Source: Adineta steineri
Taxonomy: Eukaryota; Rotifera; Eurotatoria; Adinetida; Adinetidae
Assembly: GCA_905250115.1 (NCBI GenBank)
Contig: CAJNOI010000079.1
Coordinates: forward strand, 1 to 64,000
Direction of reading: 5' to 3'
Length of the DNA stretch: 64,000 nucleotides
The first letter of the stretch is position 1. Each line of letters starts with the position of its first letter. A program made the position numbers and the translations under genes. Below, piece by piece: positions 41,322 through 53,907 of the stretch. The notes beneath the pieces were generated by a model, which searched no databases, was not told the origin of the DNA, and was given only the letters and a program-made list of their open reading frames with translations.

Positions 41322-42341
41322 TTAAACAATGTTTTGGTCATGAACTTTATTGTGTAATCTTGGTAATTGTGTTCTCATCGAAGTTTCATTCATTTGATGC
41401 TGTTGCATTATGATAGGTATAATACGATTGTTCCAATGATCTCCGCTGTAACAAAAAAGAACAAATCGTACAAAGTCCCGACGATAGGATGATGCCGAAA
41501 TAAAATATACATAAAAATTTGATGCATTGCCAGTGTAAAAAATAATATTAGTTATATCCAAGACTAGTGCTTCTTGTGCTGTACGATAAGATGTTTTTAC
41601 TACTGATGCTGTGATAACTTGATAGATATTCATGACTGCGAAAGGTATTATTGGAATGATGACTACAACAATCTGCAGGAGAAGCATTGAAGTTAAACTT
41701 CGTTGAAATGTGCCACGTACTTGAATGCCGACTATTGAAGTTAAATTACGATAAGTGAACCAACCGGTAATACTTAAAACTGTACCAGGTATTACACTGA
41801 AAAGAATAGGACGAACAAAATAATTGCCATAAAAAATAAGGGCAGAATTGATTACAGAACACTTTGTAGTAGTTTGCATTTGAATAATTGTATTGAAAAG
41901 AATATATGGTACATTAATACTGATAATAATCAGAATGGCTATGAAAATAGCGATTTTTGCTGTACCCACTTTACTTCGATTGCGCCATGTAACGCTTCGA
42001 CATGATACAAAATATCTGTCGATAGAGGCAAAACAGATACATGTTAGAGAGGTGAGTATACCAATATAAGAAAGGAATATACGAGTTTTACACCAAATTA
42101 AGATAGTCAATGTTCCATCAATACTAAATCCTACGGTTAAAACTCTTGGAAGAAGACCCACTGATAGTGCAAGTAGATTGAATAATGATGAGACGAATAA
42201 GAGAAATGAAGTTGGATTTGATTGAGTAGGAAATAAGAGACAAAGATTGATTAGATTACCGAGTATACCAAAGGTAAACAATGGCAAACCAACATAAATA
42301 CCGAATTGAGTACTAATGTTAGCAAATGATGTCGATGACAT
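41322..42341 (-). CDS. Rhodopsin-like seven-transmembrane GPCR
   Basis: Single-exon 339 aa with seven hydrophobic spans. Class A marks: GN in TM1 (28-29), the Cys at the TM3 top (WCKTR, Cys84), DRY at the TM3 end (108-110, SIDRYFVSC) and a second extracellular Cys (TKCSV). TM7 reads NASNFYVYFISASSYRRDF in place of the usual NPxxY, so the Pro is lost while the N...Y spacing is kept. Layout resembles peptide receptors of invertebrate FMRFamide/chemosensory type, which are often multigene in rotifers (inference). Ligand unknown. A MITE sits about 90 bases upstream of the start. Confidence 0.82.
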   Translation of the reverse strand: MSSTSFANISTQFGIYVGLPLFTFGILGNLINLCLLFPTQSNPTSFLLFVSSLFNLLALSVGLLPRVLTVGFSIDGTLTILIWCKTRIFLSYIGILTSLTCICFASIDRYFVSCRSVTWRNRSKVGTAKIAIFIAILIIISINVPYILFNTIIQMQTTTKCSVINSALIFYGNYFVRPILFSVIPGTVLSITGWFTYRNLTSIVGIQVRGTFQRSLTSMLLLQIVVVIIPIIPFAVMNIYQVITASVVKTSYRTAQEALVLDITNIIFYTGNASNFYVYFISASSYRRDFVRFVLFCYSGDHWNNRIIPIIMQQHQMNETSMRTQLPRLHNKVHDQNIV

Positions 42342-42432
42342 TATACGAAGCTATTTTTTTTTATTGTAATCAGTCCGAGTTGACGTATCAAAATGAAATC
42401 TAAATTAATGCAGTAATTAGAAGAAGCCGTGT

Positions 42433-42639
42433 TCATAATCCGCTTGTAAGTCATCCGACAGTGAAAATAGAAGATCAAATGGAATATAGGTAATGCGACT
42501 TGTTAATGGCAAATTGCTTCTTGGAAAGGGAAAAAAAAAAAAATAAAAAGATGAGAAACTATGCTTAATAATATATTATCTCTCTCTTTTTTTTTCTAGA
42601 TCCTCTTTTCATTACCGGGTGACTTATGAGCGGATTATG
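42433..42639. mobile_element. 207-bp MITE upstream of the GPCR
   Basis: The ends CATAATCCGCTTGTAAGTCA and TGACTTATGAGCGGATTATG are inverted repeats of about 40 bases, continuing through CCG and TGAAAA. The inside is short and AT-rich. No target duplication identified. It may lie in the GPCR promoter. Confidence 0.75.
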
Positions 42640-43286
42640 CAAATTGATTATTGCACCGTGCTATATAAAAATATTAACGTCCCATAGGCTCATCGCCCGA
42701 TGGGATCGACTGCAATTATTATTAATAGAGATGTTAGCAGTGTTGTATTTATTAGAAGTTTTTCTATAAGCACTCTAGGAACCTTAATGAGAATATAGAT
42801 TGCAATTAATTTTGATGGATAAACTCATAAATATATGACGAACCTTTCAACCTGTTCTTTTCTTTTAGTTTAAGAATAGATAAACTTAAATGAAAATGCT
42901 AGTGTAACTAAAATGAGATTTACCTTCATTTTAACTCAATACTCAAAACAGACCGAGTCATTTATTATCAACAAAAGTTTTTTTTATCAAGGTAACCGAA
43001 AATACTATTCTGAATCTATCGCTAATTTATAAACTTCTTTAATATTATTACAGAAAAAAAAACAAATAAAGCTGGTAGTTCATTAAAAATGATATTTTAT
43101 AAACTGCAGTTGAGTGTAACAAAGAGATAATATTATAGGATTATATAGGATGTGGGTGTGAATGAGTCAGTATGTGCATCAAACTCGTACCCACACCCTC
43201 AGGTTAAAAATTTTTAAAAATAGTTTCTTTATTAAAATATATATATTATAAAGAAATTCTAGTTGTCTTAACCGTTCGTTATAAAT
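42640..43286. other. Intergenic region
   Basis: No gene recognised. Contains the telomere-like element at 43149-43203. Confidence 0.5.
43149..43203. repeat. Telomere-like hairpin element
   Basis: GATGTGGGTGTGAATGAG faces CTCGTACCCACACCCTCAGG, with about 20 bases between. Confidence 0.6.
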
Positions 43287-45504
43287 CTAATCATAAACAT
43301 ATTCAACCATAAAATCATTTGTTTTAGCAAGTAAATTCATAACTGGATGTTCTGATAATAATGTTTTACTAGCTATCTCTTCTGCTCGTTCTAAATATTG
43401 TTTTGCTTGATCATTTATTCCTCGGTGTGTTTGAACAACTGCAAGATTATGTAATGTTCGAACTATATCAGGATGATTATTTGGTAATGATGATTCTTGT
43501 ATTTTAAGTGCACTATCATATTGTTTATAAGCATTTTCATAATCACCCATGGCTAAATAAAGATTACCTAAATTAATTTTAAGTAATGCAAAGCTTGGAT
43601 GAGTTGCTGGTAGTGAATAATCATAAATTTTTTTTGCTCGAAGATATTTAACTAATGCTTGATCATACTAAATAAAATCAGAAAAAACAAACTAAAAAAA
43701 TAAATTTTGTTTTAAATATTATATTTTACATCTTGTCGATCACAATCAATAGTACCTAAATTAATTAATGTTGCAGCAATATCAAGATGTTTTTTTGGTA
43801 GACTTTTTTTATATAATTTCATAGCACGTTGAAAATATTCTTCAGCTTTCAATTCTTTACCTTGCTCATTAAAAATAACTCCAAGACCATTTAATGCTTT
43901 TCCAGCACTAGCCGAACGTTTTGGTCGAGCATTCATATGTAACTTATATGCACGATTATAAGAATCTATTCCACGATTAAAATCACCTTGCAATCGAGAT
44001 ATACGACCAAAATAAAAAAATAAACAAGCGAGTTCTTCATCATTTAAATTTGATGAATTAAGAATTGTAACAAAATATCTTTCCGCTTTAGTATATTCAC
44101 CCATTTCAATAAGTAAATTACCCAACATAAGAACTATATTTGATTGAGTCATTTCTCTCTTGTGGTATTCGATGTATTGAACAGCTGAAGGAATACTATA
44201 ATCAATTGCATGAACTTTTATATACCATAAATCTTCTTCGTTATTAAATTGACAAGAATCGATTTGAAATGATGCTCCAATATCAATTAAAACTTCTGGA
44301 CATGATGAATATTCTCGAATATCAGCAAGAACTATTTTTTCAACAACATATAAATCAATTTCATATTGGAATAAAACTCGTGCAACATCTTCTTTTTTAG
44401 CAGATTTTATTAGAAAATCATGCGCAATTGAACGTTCATTCGTTGTTAATATATATCCATTTGGTGAAATGATATTTCCAATATTATTTTGAAAATAAAT
44501 TAATTCATTATTATTTAATTCTAACGATTGATAAAGTTTAACAACACCTTTTTGTTTTTGTTTAAATTCTAAAAATTTCAATTGAAGTTGTTCACTTAAA
44601 TCGTTAATATAAAAACTAAATTGAGATAAAACATCCACATTTTCAGTACGAAAAATTTTATTAATAAATCTAAAAAAAAAATCAGCTATTTTATTGATTT
44701 ATTTATAGAAAAATTTACTTGGAAATAAATATATCTTTTGTATACCATGTAATAGCATCAATTGATCTATATGTTCTATCAAATTCTTCAATATTTTTTA
44801 ATTCATTGAAATTTCCTCGGTAATAATTTCGACATATTCTAATCATACAGTTTCTTGCTTCGTCTGTTTTTGGTAAATATTTTAATAGATTTAAAAATAA
44901 TTGAAAATATAAAAATGAACCACCGTCTTTTGAAAGATCTCGCATGAATTTTTCTTCTTTATTATAGATAGTAAATGTACCTAGTTGTTTATCAAGCGCT
45001 TCATATGATTTTTGAATACTATTCATAAGTTCTTTTTTATCTCGACATAAATTAATAATATAAGAATGTTCATTTTGATTAACAACAGATGATGATGATG
45101 ATGATGATGATGAATAAATAAATAATGAATCAATATGTTTCATTGGTTCAATTAATTCAATAAGAATATTTGTTGGTGAATCATCAATAATAAGAAATAG
45201 TTTAGTTGTTATTGAATTTATATATTCAATACATTTGTTTTCCGAAGTAAAAGTCTGGAAATATAATTCATTTACATATTTTCAAAAAGATATTAATAAT
45301 TTAACTAACCTCAATATTAGTATCTTTTGTCAATGAATTGAGTATGTTGATCAAATCTTGATCTGGCGATGGTGTACATGAAAAATAAACAAGTTTTACT
45401 TGATCACTAATGTATAATTCCTCTTCATTGTCAGTATTATCGATCATACCTTCGATTTCAGTATCGTATGTATTATTAGCTTTAAAACATTTAAAAAAAC
45501 ACAT
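43287..45504 (-). CDS. TPR protein with degenerate ADP-ribosyltransferase-like region
   Basis: Four exons, 45504-45310, 45254-44719, 44669-43730 and 43667-43287, join into 683 aa with consistent phases and introns of 49-62 bases. The order matches a family I recognise as expanded in bdelloids: an N-terminal region (about 30-110), a helical linker ending in ITWYTKDIF, a segment aligned by position with mono-ADP-ribosyltransferase domains (about 285-390), then five or six tetratricopeptide repeats (for example MLGNLLIEMGEYTKAERYF, LNGLGVIFNEQGKELKAEEY, LHNLAVVQTHRGINDQAKQY). The expected catalytic triad is not evident: the Arg position reads LYQS (289-292), the S-T-S position reads ILTT (317-320) and the Glu motif is reduced to PEVLID (368-373). 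Probably a non-catalytic scaffold. A Ser run at about 118-126 comes from a trinucleotide repeat. Confidence 0.78.
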
Positions 45505-45853
45505 GTTGAAAAGTAATAGAGAACGAATTATGTGTGTGTTTATATTTGTATAAGTAAATCATTTCTCGTGGGTTGATACGCGTGACTGAATATAATAACG
45601 CAAAAAAAAAGAAACGTAATAATATTTTATATGAAAAAAATACAAATCGTTTATCGTACACACGCCTGCAATATTGTCACATTATTAGATATGACTAATG
45701 TATCAGTTATTTTTTATTATTATAGAGATTTAACAAATAACAATTCTTTTCATAAAATACAATACTGAATAAGCAAGAAACGATAAAATATATTGTTAGA
45801 CAATAAAGAAATCACTTCATGAATATGTTCTGATTGATCTTTTTTTAATGATT

Positions 45854-45900
45854 AGGGTTTAGGTGTGCATTCATCTTTTCTTCATTCGCGCTTACACCCT
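45854..45900. repeat. Short telomere-like hairpin element
   Basis: AGGGTTTAGGTGTGC and GCGCTTACACCCT flank about 20 bases. A degenerate but symmetric member. Confidence 0.45.
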
Positions 45901-46209
45901 GATCTTCAAGATCAATATCACATGATGTCTGTATCTATATATGTCAACGACTATACTTTATTTATTCATTTTTAAATCAGACAACATTTGAGTTGCATTT
46001 CAATAGCAGATGAGTCAGAATATTTAAGAAGAAAAGATAGATATATTAGACCATATCACTATATCAAATTGGAGCTGATTTAAGAGTTTTTGGATGACGA
46101 TTTAACGAAAGATCAATCATCGATTCAAGCAACAAATATGAAGAAGACGAACTTCAACAATAGGTATGAGTTTTTAATACAAATAAAAAAAATTAATTAT
46201 TTTTCTATT

Positions 46210-46505
46210 GCAAATTTGAATACAGTCAAGAATGTCCTTGAGATAATATCTTTTCAAAAATGTCCCTGTTATTTCGTCCTTCAGAAAAAGTCCCTCATAT
46301 AAAATGTTCTTTTAGAAATGTCCTCTCACTAGAAAGTAGTCGGCAATGTTAGTTCAAAATATTGATCTTGAGAGTACGGGTGGGTGTCGGTGACGGTGAC
46401 GGTATTCTGTTCATTCCACACTTAAACCCACGCAACACTTACACCCACGCCCACACCTACACCCCAAACCCTCAATGACATTCTTGACTGTCATCGTAAA
46501 TTTGC
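46210..46505. mobile_element. 296-bp inverted-repeat element with telomere-like core
   Basis: The ends share GCAAATTT, then ACAGTCAAGAATGTC and TTGAG as inverted repeats (46210-46246 and 46468-46505). The core (46367-46475) is GGGTGGGTGTCGGTGACGG opposed to repeated ACCCACGCCCACACCTACACC. Same length and plan as the element at 6796-7091 although the terminal sequences differ. Confidence 0.65.
46367..46475. repeat. Telomere-like hairpin element, long member
   Basis: It opens with CTTGAGAGTACGGGTGGG and closes with CACACCTACACCCCAAACCC then CTCAA. It has the longest C-rich side in the window. Confidence 0.65.
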
Positions 46506-46693
46506 TTTAAATAAAATGGTTTTAATATTATTCTTTCATTATTTTTATGTAAATACATTATTTTTATTATTTATTGATTCTTAAATAAACATGTTAGATG
46601 CAACGAAAAAAGAAAATCAAGAATAATTTTGAGAAGAAAAAAAATCACAGAAGAATTGTAAGAAGAAAAGAATACCACAAGAATGTTTAGACT

Positions 46694-48173
46694 TTTTTTT
46701 TTCAGGTAAGAATCTTGTTTGATTATTAGTGAAATGAAGAATCCGGAAAGACGAGAGGCAAGATCGTCCATTAGTGTTGACTAAAATCGCCGCTTACTGT
46801 CGGTTTTTACAAAAAAAAGACGACATGGATATGCATCTTCATTTTCGTTGAATGTAACGAACTACCTGCTTATGGAGCTAATCATAGCTACTCATATCCT
46901 AACACGGCCTGCGTCAAACATCAGTGTCACATTTACTTTGTTTGCTGTTCAATGAGTATGATGAATCATTCTATTTCTCCTCCTATTTCATGTGACTTGA
47001 TAGTCTTGATTATTATTAGTATTGTTTAAAATAGTCATAAAACTAAAGATGTGGGTGTTCAATATGCGTTAACCCATGTCCGCACCTGTACTCATGAACC
47101 AGCAAGATGGATTAGGTGAATTTGAATGAGAGTATATCTCTGGATATCAGCCTCGGATAGTATCCTTATTCATAAACACACCTACACCTTCAACAATTAA
47201 CTTTTATCAAGGAAATAGTATTCTATAATAAACCAAAATTCAAAACTATTTTTATTTTTGCAAGTTCAAATTAGTTTCCGGATTTTATCGAAACACAATC
47301 AAATACTAAAAGTTTATTTTAAAAAAACAGAATATTTTACAATATTTCTGATACTTATTTAATTAGTTTTCGTTTTAATCGTTTTTTTAAAATCCCTACT
47401 CTTTTCACTTGCATGAACGATTCATAAAACAGGATCGTCTTAAATGCTTGATGATATTGCTTTGCTATCATTCATATAAAACTTTAGGAAGAAAAGTTTT
47501 GTTAGATGTATCATAATATTTTTATTCTAAAAATCTTGAGAGCAGGTGTGGGTGTGAAACGAACAGAATACCCACAGTCACAACTATCCACACCCTCTTA
47601 AACCTTTTGATTTATTAGTCTTGTTAGAAAATGAATCTAGAAATAGTCAAAATGAAAACTGAACTATTCAGCAAGAGAAAAAAAGAAACACAACATACAA
47701 AAACTCTTTAATACATTTTCACAAACGTTTGAGCTACAGAATAAAAAAAATCTTTTTTAATTTATCTATTCAATTACGAACTATATAGGTAGAATTCAAG
47801 GCATCTGTACGAACGGTAAAGACGAGAAATGTTTGAGTCTAAGAATACAAAAAAAATGGATTTTTCTCCATTGTGGTCATTAAATTTATCTAACTTAAGC
47901 ATATAAGTTACTATGAAAAAAACAAAGAAAAAGCTTGTAATCATAATTTCAAGAAAAAAGAAAATTCTATTTGTAAACAACTAATTGCAACTGTAATAAT
48001 TCCATGATTACACTTCATATGAGATATTTTTGATCATTTCTTTTGTAATTTCGTTGAGTTTCTATGATAATCTAGTTTATTTTTATTTTTATTTTCTTTA
48101 GTACTATAAAAAAATATTCAACTGATGGTATTACTGAAATATTTTATCTATTTTTGATATATAAATATAAAAA
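46694..48173. other. Copy B intergenic lead
   Basis: Matches 1-1480, including telomere-like elements at 47048-47091 and 47535-47599. No gene. Confidence 0.6.
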
Positions 48174-49223
48174 ATGTTTGAATATCGTCACCTTACATGT
48201 TTCAAGTTAAAATACCTATTGTTTTTCGCACTTATCAGTTGTTTTACTCTTGTTGTCTTCTTTTCTGTTAACAAACCTCCAAGTACCATTCCACTGTTGA
48301 TAATAGAAAATAAAACAACTTCTACGTCTTCAACGGTTACTACTCGTCTCTCATCCAATGCTCCTACGCCTAGTTGTGAATCCATAGTATCAGACAATCG
48401 ATCTTTTTATGAACGTGAATATCCTCAGTTAAATTTACCTCAACGAATATCAAATTCATCATATCAAAATATTCTTCATCAACTTCATTCTCTTCGTTTA
48501 ATTGTCGTATCATGTGCTCGTAATGTTGAATCAAATATTAAAAAATATCGAACTCATATTGAACCAATTATTGATCTCTTCCATTCATCATCTCGCATTC
48601 TTATTTGTGAAAGTGATTCAAATGATAAAACAGTTGAAAAACTTTATGAATGGTCTCGTGCACAAGTTTATACATATGGTAATATGATGAAATCATATCC
48701 AGAACGTACTGATCGTCTTGCTTTTTGTCGCAATAAACTACTTAACAAAGCACATGATTTAAAAGCTGATTATATTGTAGTTACCGATTTGGATATATTT
48801 TCTACAACAGTTTCTTCTTTTCTTTCTAATTTTCGATATAACATAGATGATTGGTCAGTAATGACAGCATCAGCAAGCAGTTCATATTATGATATTTGGG
48901 CATTACGTACATTATCTGATTCAGTTATGAACTATGATGTCTGGCATCGGGTATGGGATTTAGGAAAATCTGGTAAAAAATATTGTGGTGGTACACTTGT
49001 AGATTTAATTATTGGTATTCACCAAAAACATATGCCAATTACATATGGTTTACTTGAAGTACGCTCAGCTTTTGGTGGTGCTGGATTATATAAAGTAAAT
49101 TCAACATACGGATGCCAGTATAATGGAGAAAAAACTACTTGTGAACATGTACCATTTCATTTATGTATACGAGAAAAAAATCAAGGAAGAATTTTTATTA
49201 ATTCGGAATTTCAAGTTCATTAA
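48174..49223 (+). CDS. Type II membrane glycosyltransferase, copy B
   Basis: The 349-aa product is identical to that of the gene at 1481-2530: membrane anchor 12-32, Ser/Thr-rich stem, DLD at 205-207, YDIWALR at 239-245. The reading frame is intact, so if the duplication is real both copies should be functional. No substitution was found between the copies, in contrast to the next gene. Confidence 0.7.
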   Translation: MFEYRHLTCFKLKYLLFFALISCFTLVVFFSVNKPPSTIPLLIIENKTTSTSSTVTTRLSSNAPTPSCESIVSDNRSFYEREYPQLNLPQRISNSSYQNILHQLHSLRLIVVSCARNVESNIKKYRTHIEPIIDLFHSSSRILICESDSNDKTVEKLYEWSRAQVYTYGNMMKSYPERTDRLAFCRNKLLNKAHDLKADYIVVTDLDIFSTTVSSFLSNFRYNIDDWSVMTASASSSYYDIWALRTLSDSVMNYDVWHRVWDLGKSGKKYCGGTLVDLIIGIHQKHMPITYGLLEVRSAFGGAGLYKVNSTYGCQYNGEKTTCEHVPFHLCIREKNQGRIFINSEFQVH

Positions 49224-51807
49224 GTAATGATCATCATTTTTTAGTTATGAAATGAATTAAAAACAACCTTAAATAGAATATTCTTTATTAAATTATTATC
49301 AATTTTTATATCGACAAAGATCAAATGCACTTTATATATTGTCAAAATCAAGAATGGGTGTGGGTGTGGGTGTAGGTGTGAGTGAGGGTGCGCAAAGTTG
49401 TGGTTACTATATTCACTTGGCACTCACATCCCACCCACACCCACACCTTTTTGATTTCTGTTGATGTCTACTTGATTTCTAGCATGGAAATCATGTTTGT
49501 TTCCCTTTGGTTTTTATTTATGTATATAATATCGTTTGATTTAAAGAAATTTAATAAACAGCTTCAATAATAACATTATCTTCTTTGTTTCTCCTTGTGC
49601 CATTCTCATTATACTCTTCTGCGAACAAAAAACACTACCTTCTTCTATTAACTCCACTATAGTTCATCGTTAGATCTTCAAAGATTTTATAGAACTATAC
49701 GAAATTGTATCAGTCACTATTGCTTACATTTGTTTCAAAAAACTAATTTATTCTATTCATACATATGAGTAATAACAGGTGGTTATGTCTAGATATAAAA
49801 TATAAATCACTACAATGGCTACTCTTATTACTAGTCGACTGTTTCAGTTGATCTTTTTAAGAAGAAATATATCTGTTAAATTGTTTACACATAAAAAAGA
49901 TACATTTCTTCGAACACTTAGAAAAAATTGAAGAAAAATATTTGATAAATCGATAGTATTAGAAGAAAATCTGTAATACATGATTTAAAGTGTATTCATT
50001 TCTTCTTTCTATAAAAAGTTACTAAAAAGAACTCATTCTCACTATTATATTCATAGAACTATGATACATTCGAACAAAACAAATTTTATTTTGATAATAT
50101 AGAAAGAATATATCTTTAATTTAACTTTATACACTATTATGAATTTCTTCTTTTTTCTTTTACTTCAAAAAATTTTTCTTTGTAAATTAAAATGATCGAC
50201 ATATACATTGTCTCAACAAATTCCTATAACAATAGGTAAACAAAAAATTAAAGAAATATCTTCATTTTATTGCAAATCTATCAATATACATCTACGTCTA
50301 TTGAAGGCAAAGAACAATATCTACACCAACTAATTTATTGAAAAAAACACTGTAAATCTACAAGCATGATTGAATTTAATCAAGAATCTTTTTATTGTTT
50401 CAAATAGTATAAAAATAAAGTTAAAATCTATCATTTTTTATCAGTCTTTCATTTTATATACTTTCTAAAATTTTTCTGTACTAATCTGATTTCTTTCTAA
50501 TTCATCCCATAATCGACATAATAATTATTCGCCTATTCGAGTAACTTTTCGATGTTTTAGTGAAGCTGTTTCATTCAACACAAACTTATTTATGTTCAGC
50601 AATAATCGTCTACTATAAAACAAACAATTCAATATTTCATCAATTTTCAATATAACTTTGAAAAAGACGATTTTTGTTTAAATCATTTAAAAAGACAGTA
50701 AAATAGTACCATCTGCTGTGAAATTCATTTTATATCCTCTTATGACGAATTGCTTCATATTTTGTTTTTCGCCGTAAGGAACAGGATGGTAAATTAATAT
50801 AAAAAATACCGATTTATTGAGTGTTATAATTTTTTTTCCCGTATTAATGTTTATCCATCTGAATCAATTTTTTTTTCATTAAAAAGAATATTCTTTAAAA
50901 GATAAGTTTTCATTTTGTACTTGTCTAGAAAGACAAAATACAACAAATATATATGGTTCTTATAGAATCATATGTACCGCTTGCATAAAACTGTAATTAT
51001 CTACGTAATATCTTGTAAATTTTAGTAGTACTTCTGATAATTGAACTTCTGTTTCATTCGGTTAGAACATAGCTGAAGAGAAAATACACCACTCCGTTAA
51101 TGTCGACCTCTATTGATTTTACTCGTCTATACAAACATTCATAAGTACATATGTATCGATATGCTTATATTTTTGATAAATTCGTAAAATTCGTATTCAA
51201 TCAACTTCTAGTTAGAAACAGATATAAATAAACTGTACAACACGATGAAATATCACTTGTTCATAACTAAAAGTTCTTTTTAATACTTCAAGCATCAACA
51301 GGCGCAAAATAGAATATAGCTGAACAAAAATTCTATGATCATGATCAAGAAATTCAGCAGTGGACCATTGGAGACGTCGATCGAGAAACTGTTCCACTTT
51401 AAGGAGAAATGGTTTACCCCAACAAAAGCAACACATTAAGGAGAAATGGAAAACACAAAAGCGACATCTATTCAATGAATTATACGATACTCTGCCTTTA
51501 TACACCCCAAAGAGAAATCCTTTTTATTTTAAACAGACATCAAACAAATCTGAATATATACGAATTCAATATCTAAATCAATACGATATCTATATTTTCA
51601 TTTAGAGAGAAATCCTTTTTTCAAGTTCCATTTTGCCTTATGAGTGGAGATATGGATAAACCATTTCATATTATTATTCATCCATTTCTACTGGTAAAAA
51701 ACACATCCCCTTGAATATCTTCCGTGAGCGAACATATAAATTATTTGTTCCCCATTCTTTCATGTATATGATTATATAGTATTTTTTTACTTTCCCTCAC
51801 ATATATA

Positions 51808-52015
51808 TAGCGGCGGCGCCAGGATTCTTGAGTAGGGTGGGCTGAAGCCTAATAAATTTCAGACAGGGTGGGCTCAGGCCTAATAAATTTCGAATAGGGT
51901 GGGCTCAGATAGAGTATCATTGGTTTTTTTAAGATCTGAAAAAAATTTCAGGGTGGGCTCAAATAATTTCAGGGTGGGCTGAGCCCACCCCAGCCCACCC
52001 CTGGCGCCGCCACTA
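51808..52015. mobile_element. hAT-type MITE, copy B
   Basis: Same element as at 5115-5322 with the same CATATATA flanks, so it was inserted before the segment was duplicated and did not move independently. Confidence 0.88.
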
Positions 52016-52682
52016 CATATATATCTATATGCTATTTTTCTCTATCCCTTCGTATATAATCATACGGGATTTTCTCCTTTACTTTTATATCTATGTTCGT
52101 ATGGTAATTTTCCTTTCGTTATCTTCATGCGTTCTTCTTCTATTCTTTCAACTTTCACTGAAATGTGTTATTTTCAAGTGATGAACTAAACCATATCACT
52201 TAAGTAATATTCGTAGAATATGTTCTATTACAAACAATGGGAATGATCAAAGTAACCATTCCCTGTCCACTGAGTATTTGCATTTTATCCTGATACAAAA
52301 CTATTATCCCGCTTCCGAAACTACCACCTTCTTATAAACTAATGATAACACAAACACCTCCCCATAATGAATAGTAAAATTAGCCATATCTCTATTTTCT
52401 TTCTTTCATTTCTCCTTATGAGAGGGGATATGGATCAACGTTTGGACCTCGAATTGTTTCGGCTTGTATGGGAAAAGAATTTCTCCTTGAATTGGAACAA
52501 TTTCTCTTTTTTAAGGGAAATAGTCCATCCCTCTCGCAAACACATGATTAATACTTATTATCATGACGAAGAAATGATGAAATATTATTAACTAAAATAT
52601 ACAGAATACTCCAAAACTCTCTCACGAGAAAAAAAACTGATTATTTACACTATGAATCGACCAATCGAGCTCATTTTTTTAT

Positions 52683-53194
52683 TTTTATTGAGTATAGAAG
52701 TATGTTTACATTCCAGATCCATTCCAATGAGATTAATGAGAACCTTTGATGAGTATATTGTCTTATTTTCCTGTTTTTGAAATAGTAAAACGCTCTTATT
52801 GAAATAATAGCGATACTTATGAAAGGTTCTTCTCAGTAAAAAGTTGTCATATTACAACTCATTTTGTAAGTATATGATCGAATTGTTGTGCGACAAAATC
52901 AGGATTCTAATCGACTGAAATCTTTCAAATCAACAATAATTCGATTTTTAATAAGAAAAATAACCTTGTAAATCAAACATAATTTTGATTGAAATCATAC
53001 AAACTTGGTTTACTTTATATTTGATTTACAAGGTTATTTTTCTCATTAAAAATCGAATTATTGTTGATTTGAAAGATTTCAATCGATTATAATAATCTTA
53101 CAGAATGAGGTGTAATTTGACAATTTTCGCTGAGTTACTAATCTTGCCCGTATGAATTTGGAGTATAAACATGTTTCTATGCTTAATAAATGAT
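52683..53194. repeat. Long imperfect palindrome, copy B
   Basis: Counterpart of 5990-6501; arms unchanged. Palindromes are often assembly-prone or deletion-prone, and this one is preserved base for base in both copies. Confidence 0.7.
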
Positions 53195-53488
53195 TCCGGT
53201 TGTTAAAGTTGTAGTGTAGATATTCAATTTTTTCTCTGCTGTATGATTTTAGGCCATTTCGTATGCCGTTAAAACAATTAATTTCCGTTAAATATGTCTC
53301 GATTTTCGATTTTTTTTCCGCAAAATTAGAATAGACTTAACATTTTTCTGTTGAATTTATGCATATTACACGAGAATTATTTTTCTAAATAGCTGAAATG
53401 CATTGAACGATCTATTAAACTTGATAATGCTTGAATTTTTTAAATATTAATTTTGTATAAATTAAAGTTTATTTCTAATTTACACACA

Positions 53489-53784
53489 GGTCCACGAAAA
53501 ATAAAAACCATCATGGTTTAATTTTATACTACTAAACTAAAGAAACTACTGCTTTATTTTAGTTCCTCCATCCCTTTAGTCTTGAGGGTGTGAGTGTGGG
53601 TGGGTGTGAGGGTGAGGGTGTGGGTGTGACTATTTACCCTGTTTCACACCTACACTCTAAAAAAAACTTAAAGGACTAAAAGGACTAAAGGGATTAAAGA
53701 AACTTAAAGGACTAAAGGGATTAGATCATTCTTTAGTTGCATAGCATTAAAGTAAACCATGATAATTTTAATTTTTCGTGGACC
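53489..53784. mobile_element. 296-bp inverted-repeat element, copy B
   Basis: Counterpart of 6796-7091, including the telomere-like core at 53581-53659. It lies 123 bases before the start of the next gene. Confidence 0.65.
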
Positions 53785-53907
53785 CCTCAATTTACATTGT
53801 ATTTTTATTTATTTCAGATCGATGTAATGTGAATCAAACTGTTTGCGTCGATTTTATTGAAATAAACGTTTTCTTTGTGCGAACTCGTGTCTTAATACAA
53901 ATTAATA

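Larger units (their letters stand above)
45505..46693. other. Intergenic up to the copy B boundary
   Basis: No gene I can support. Contains a telomere-like pair (45854-45900) and a 296-bp inverted-repeat element (46210-46505). The last bases are a purine-rich stretch and then a poly-T run where copy B begins. Confidence 0.5.
49224..53907. other. Copy B long intergenic stretch
   Basis: Counterpart of 2531-7214 with the same repeats at the same spacing: telomere-like block pair at 49354-49447, hAT MITE, palindrome and 296-bp element. No gene supported. Confidence 0.6.

Noticed and set aside
46090..46658. Possible two-exon small basic protein
   Set aside because: The first frame starts with TTG, the putative intron contains a mobile element, and the second frame is only Lys/Arg-rich low complexity.
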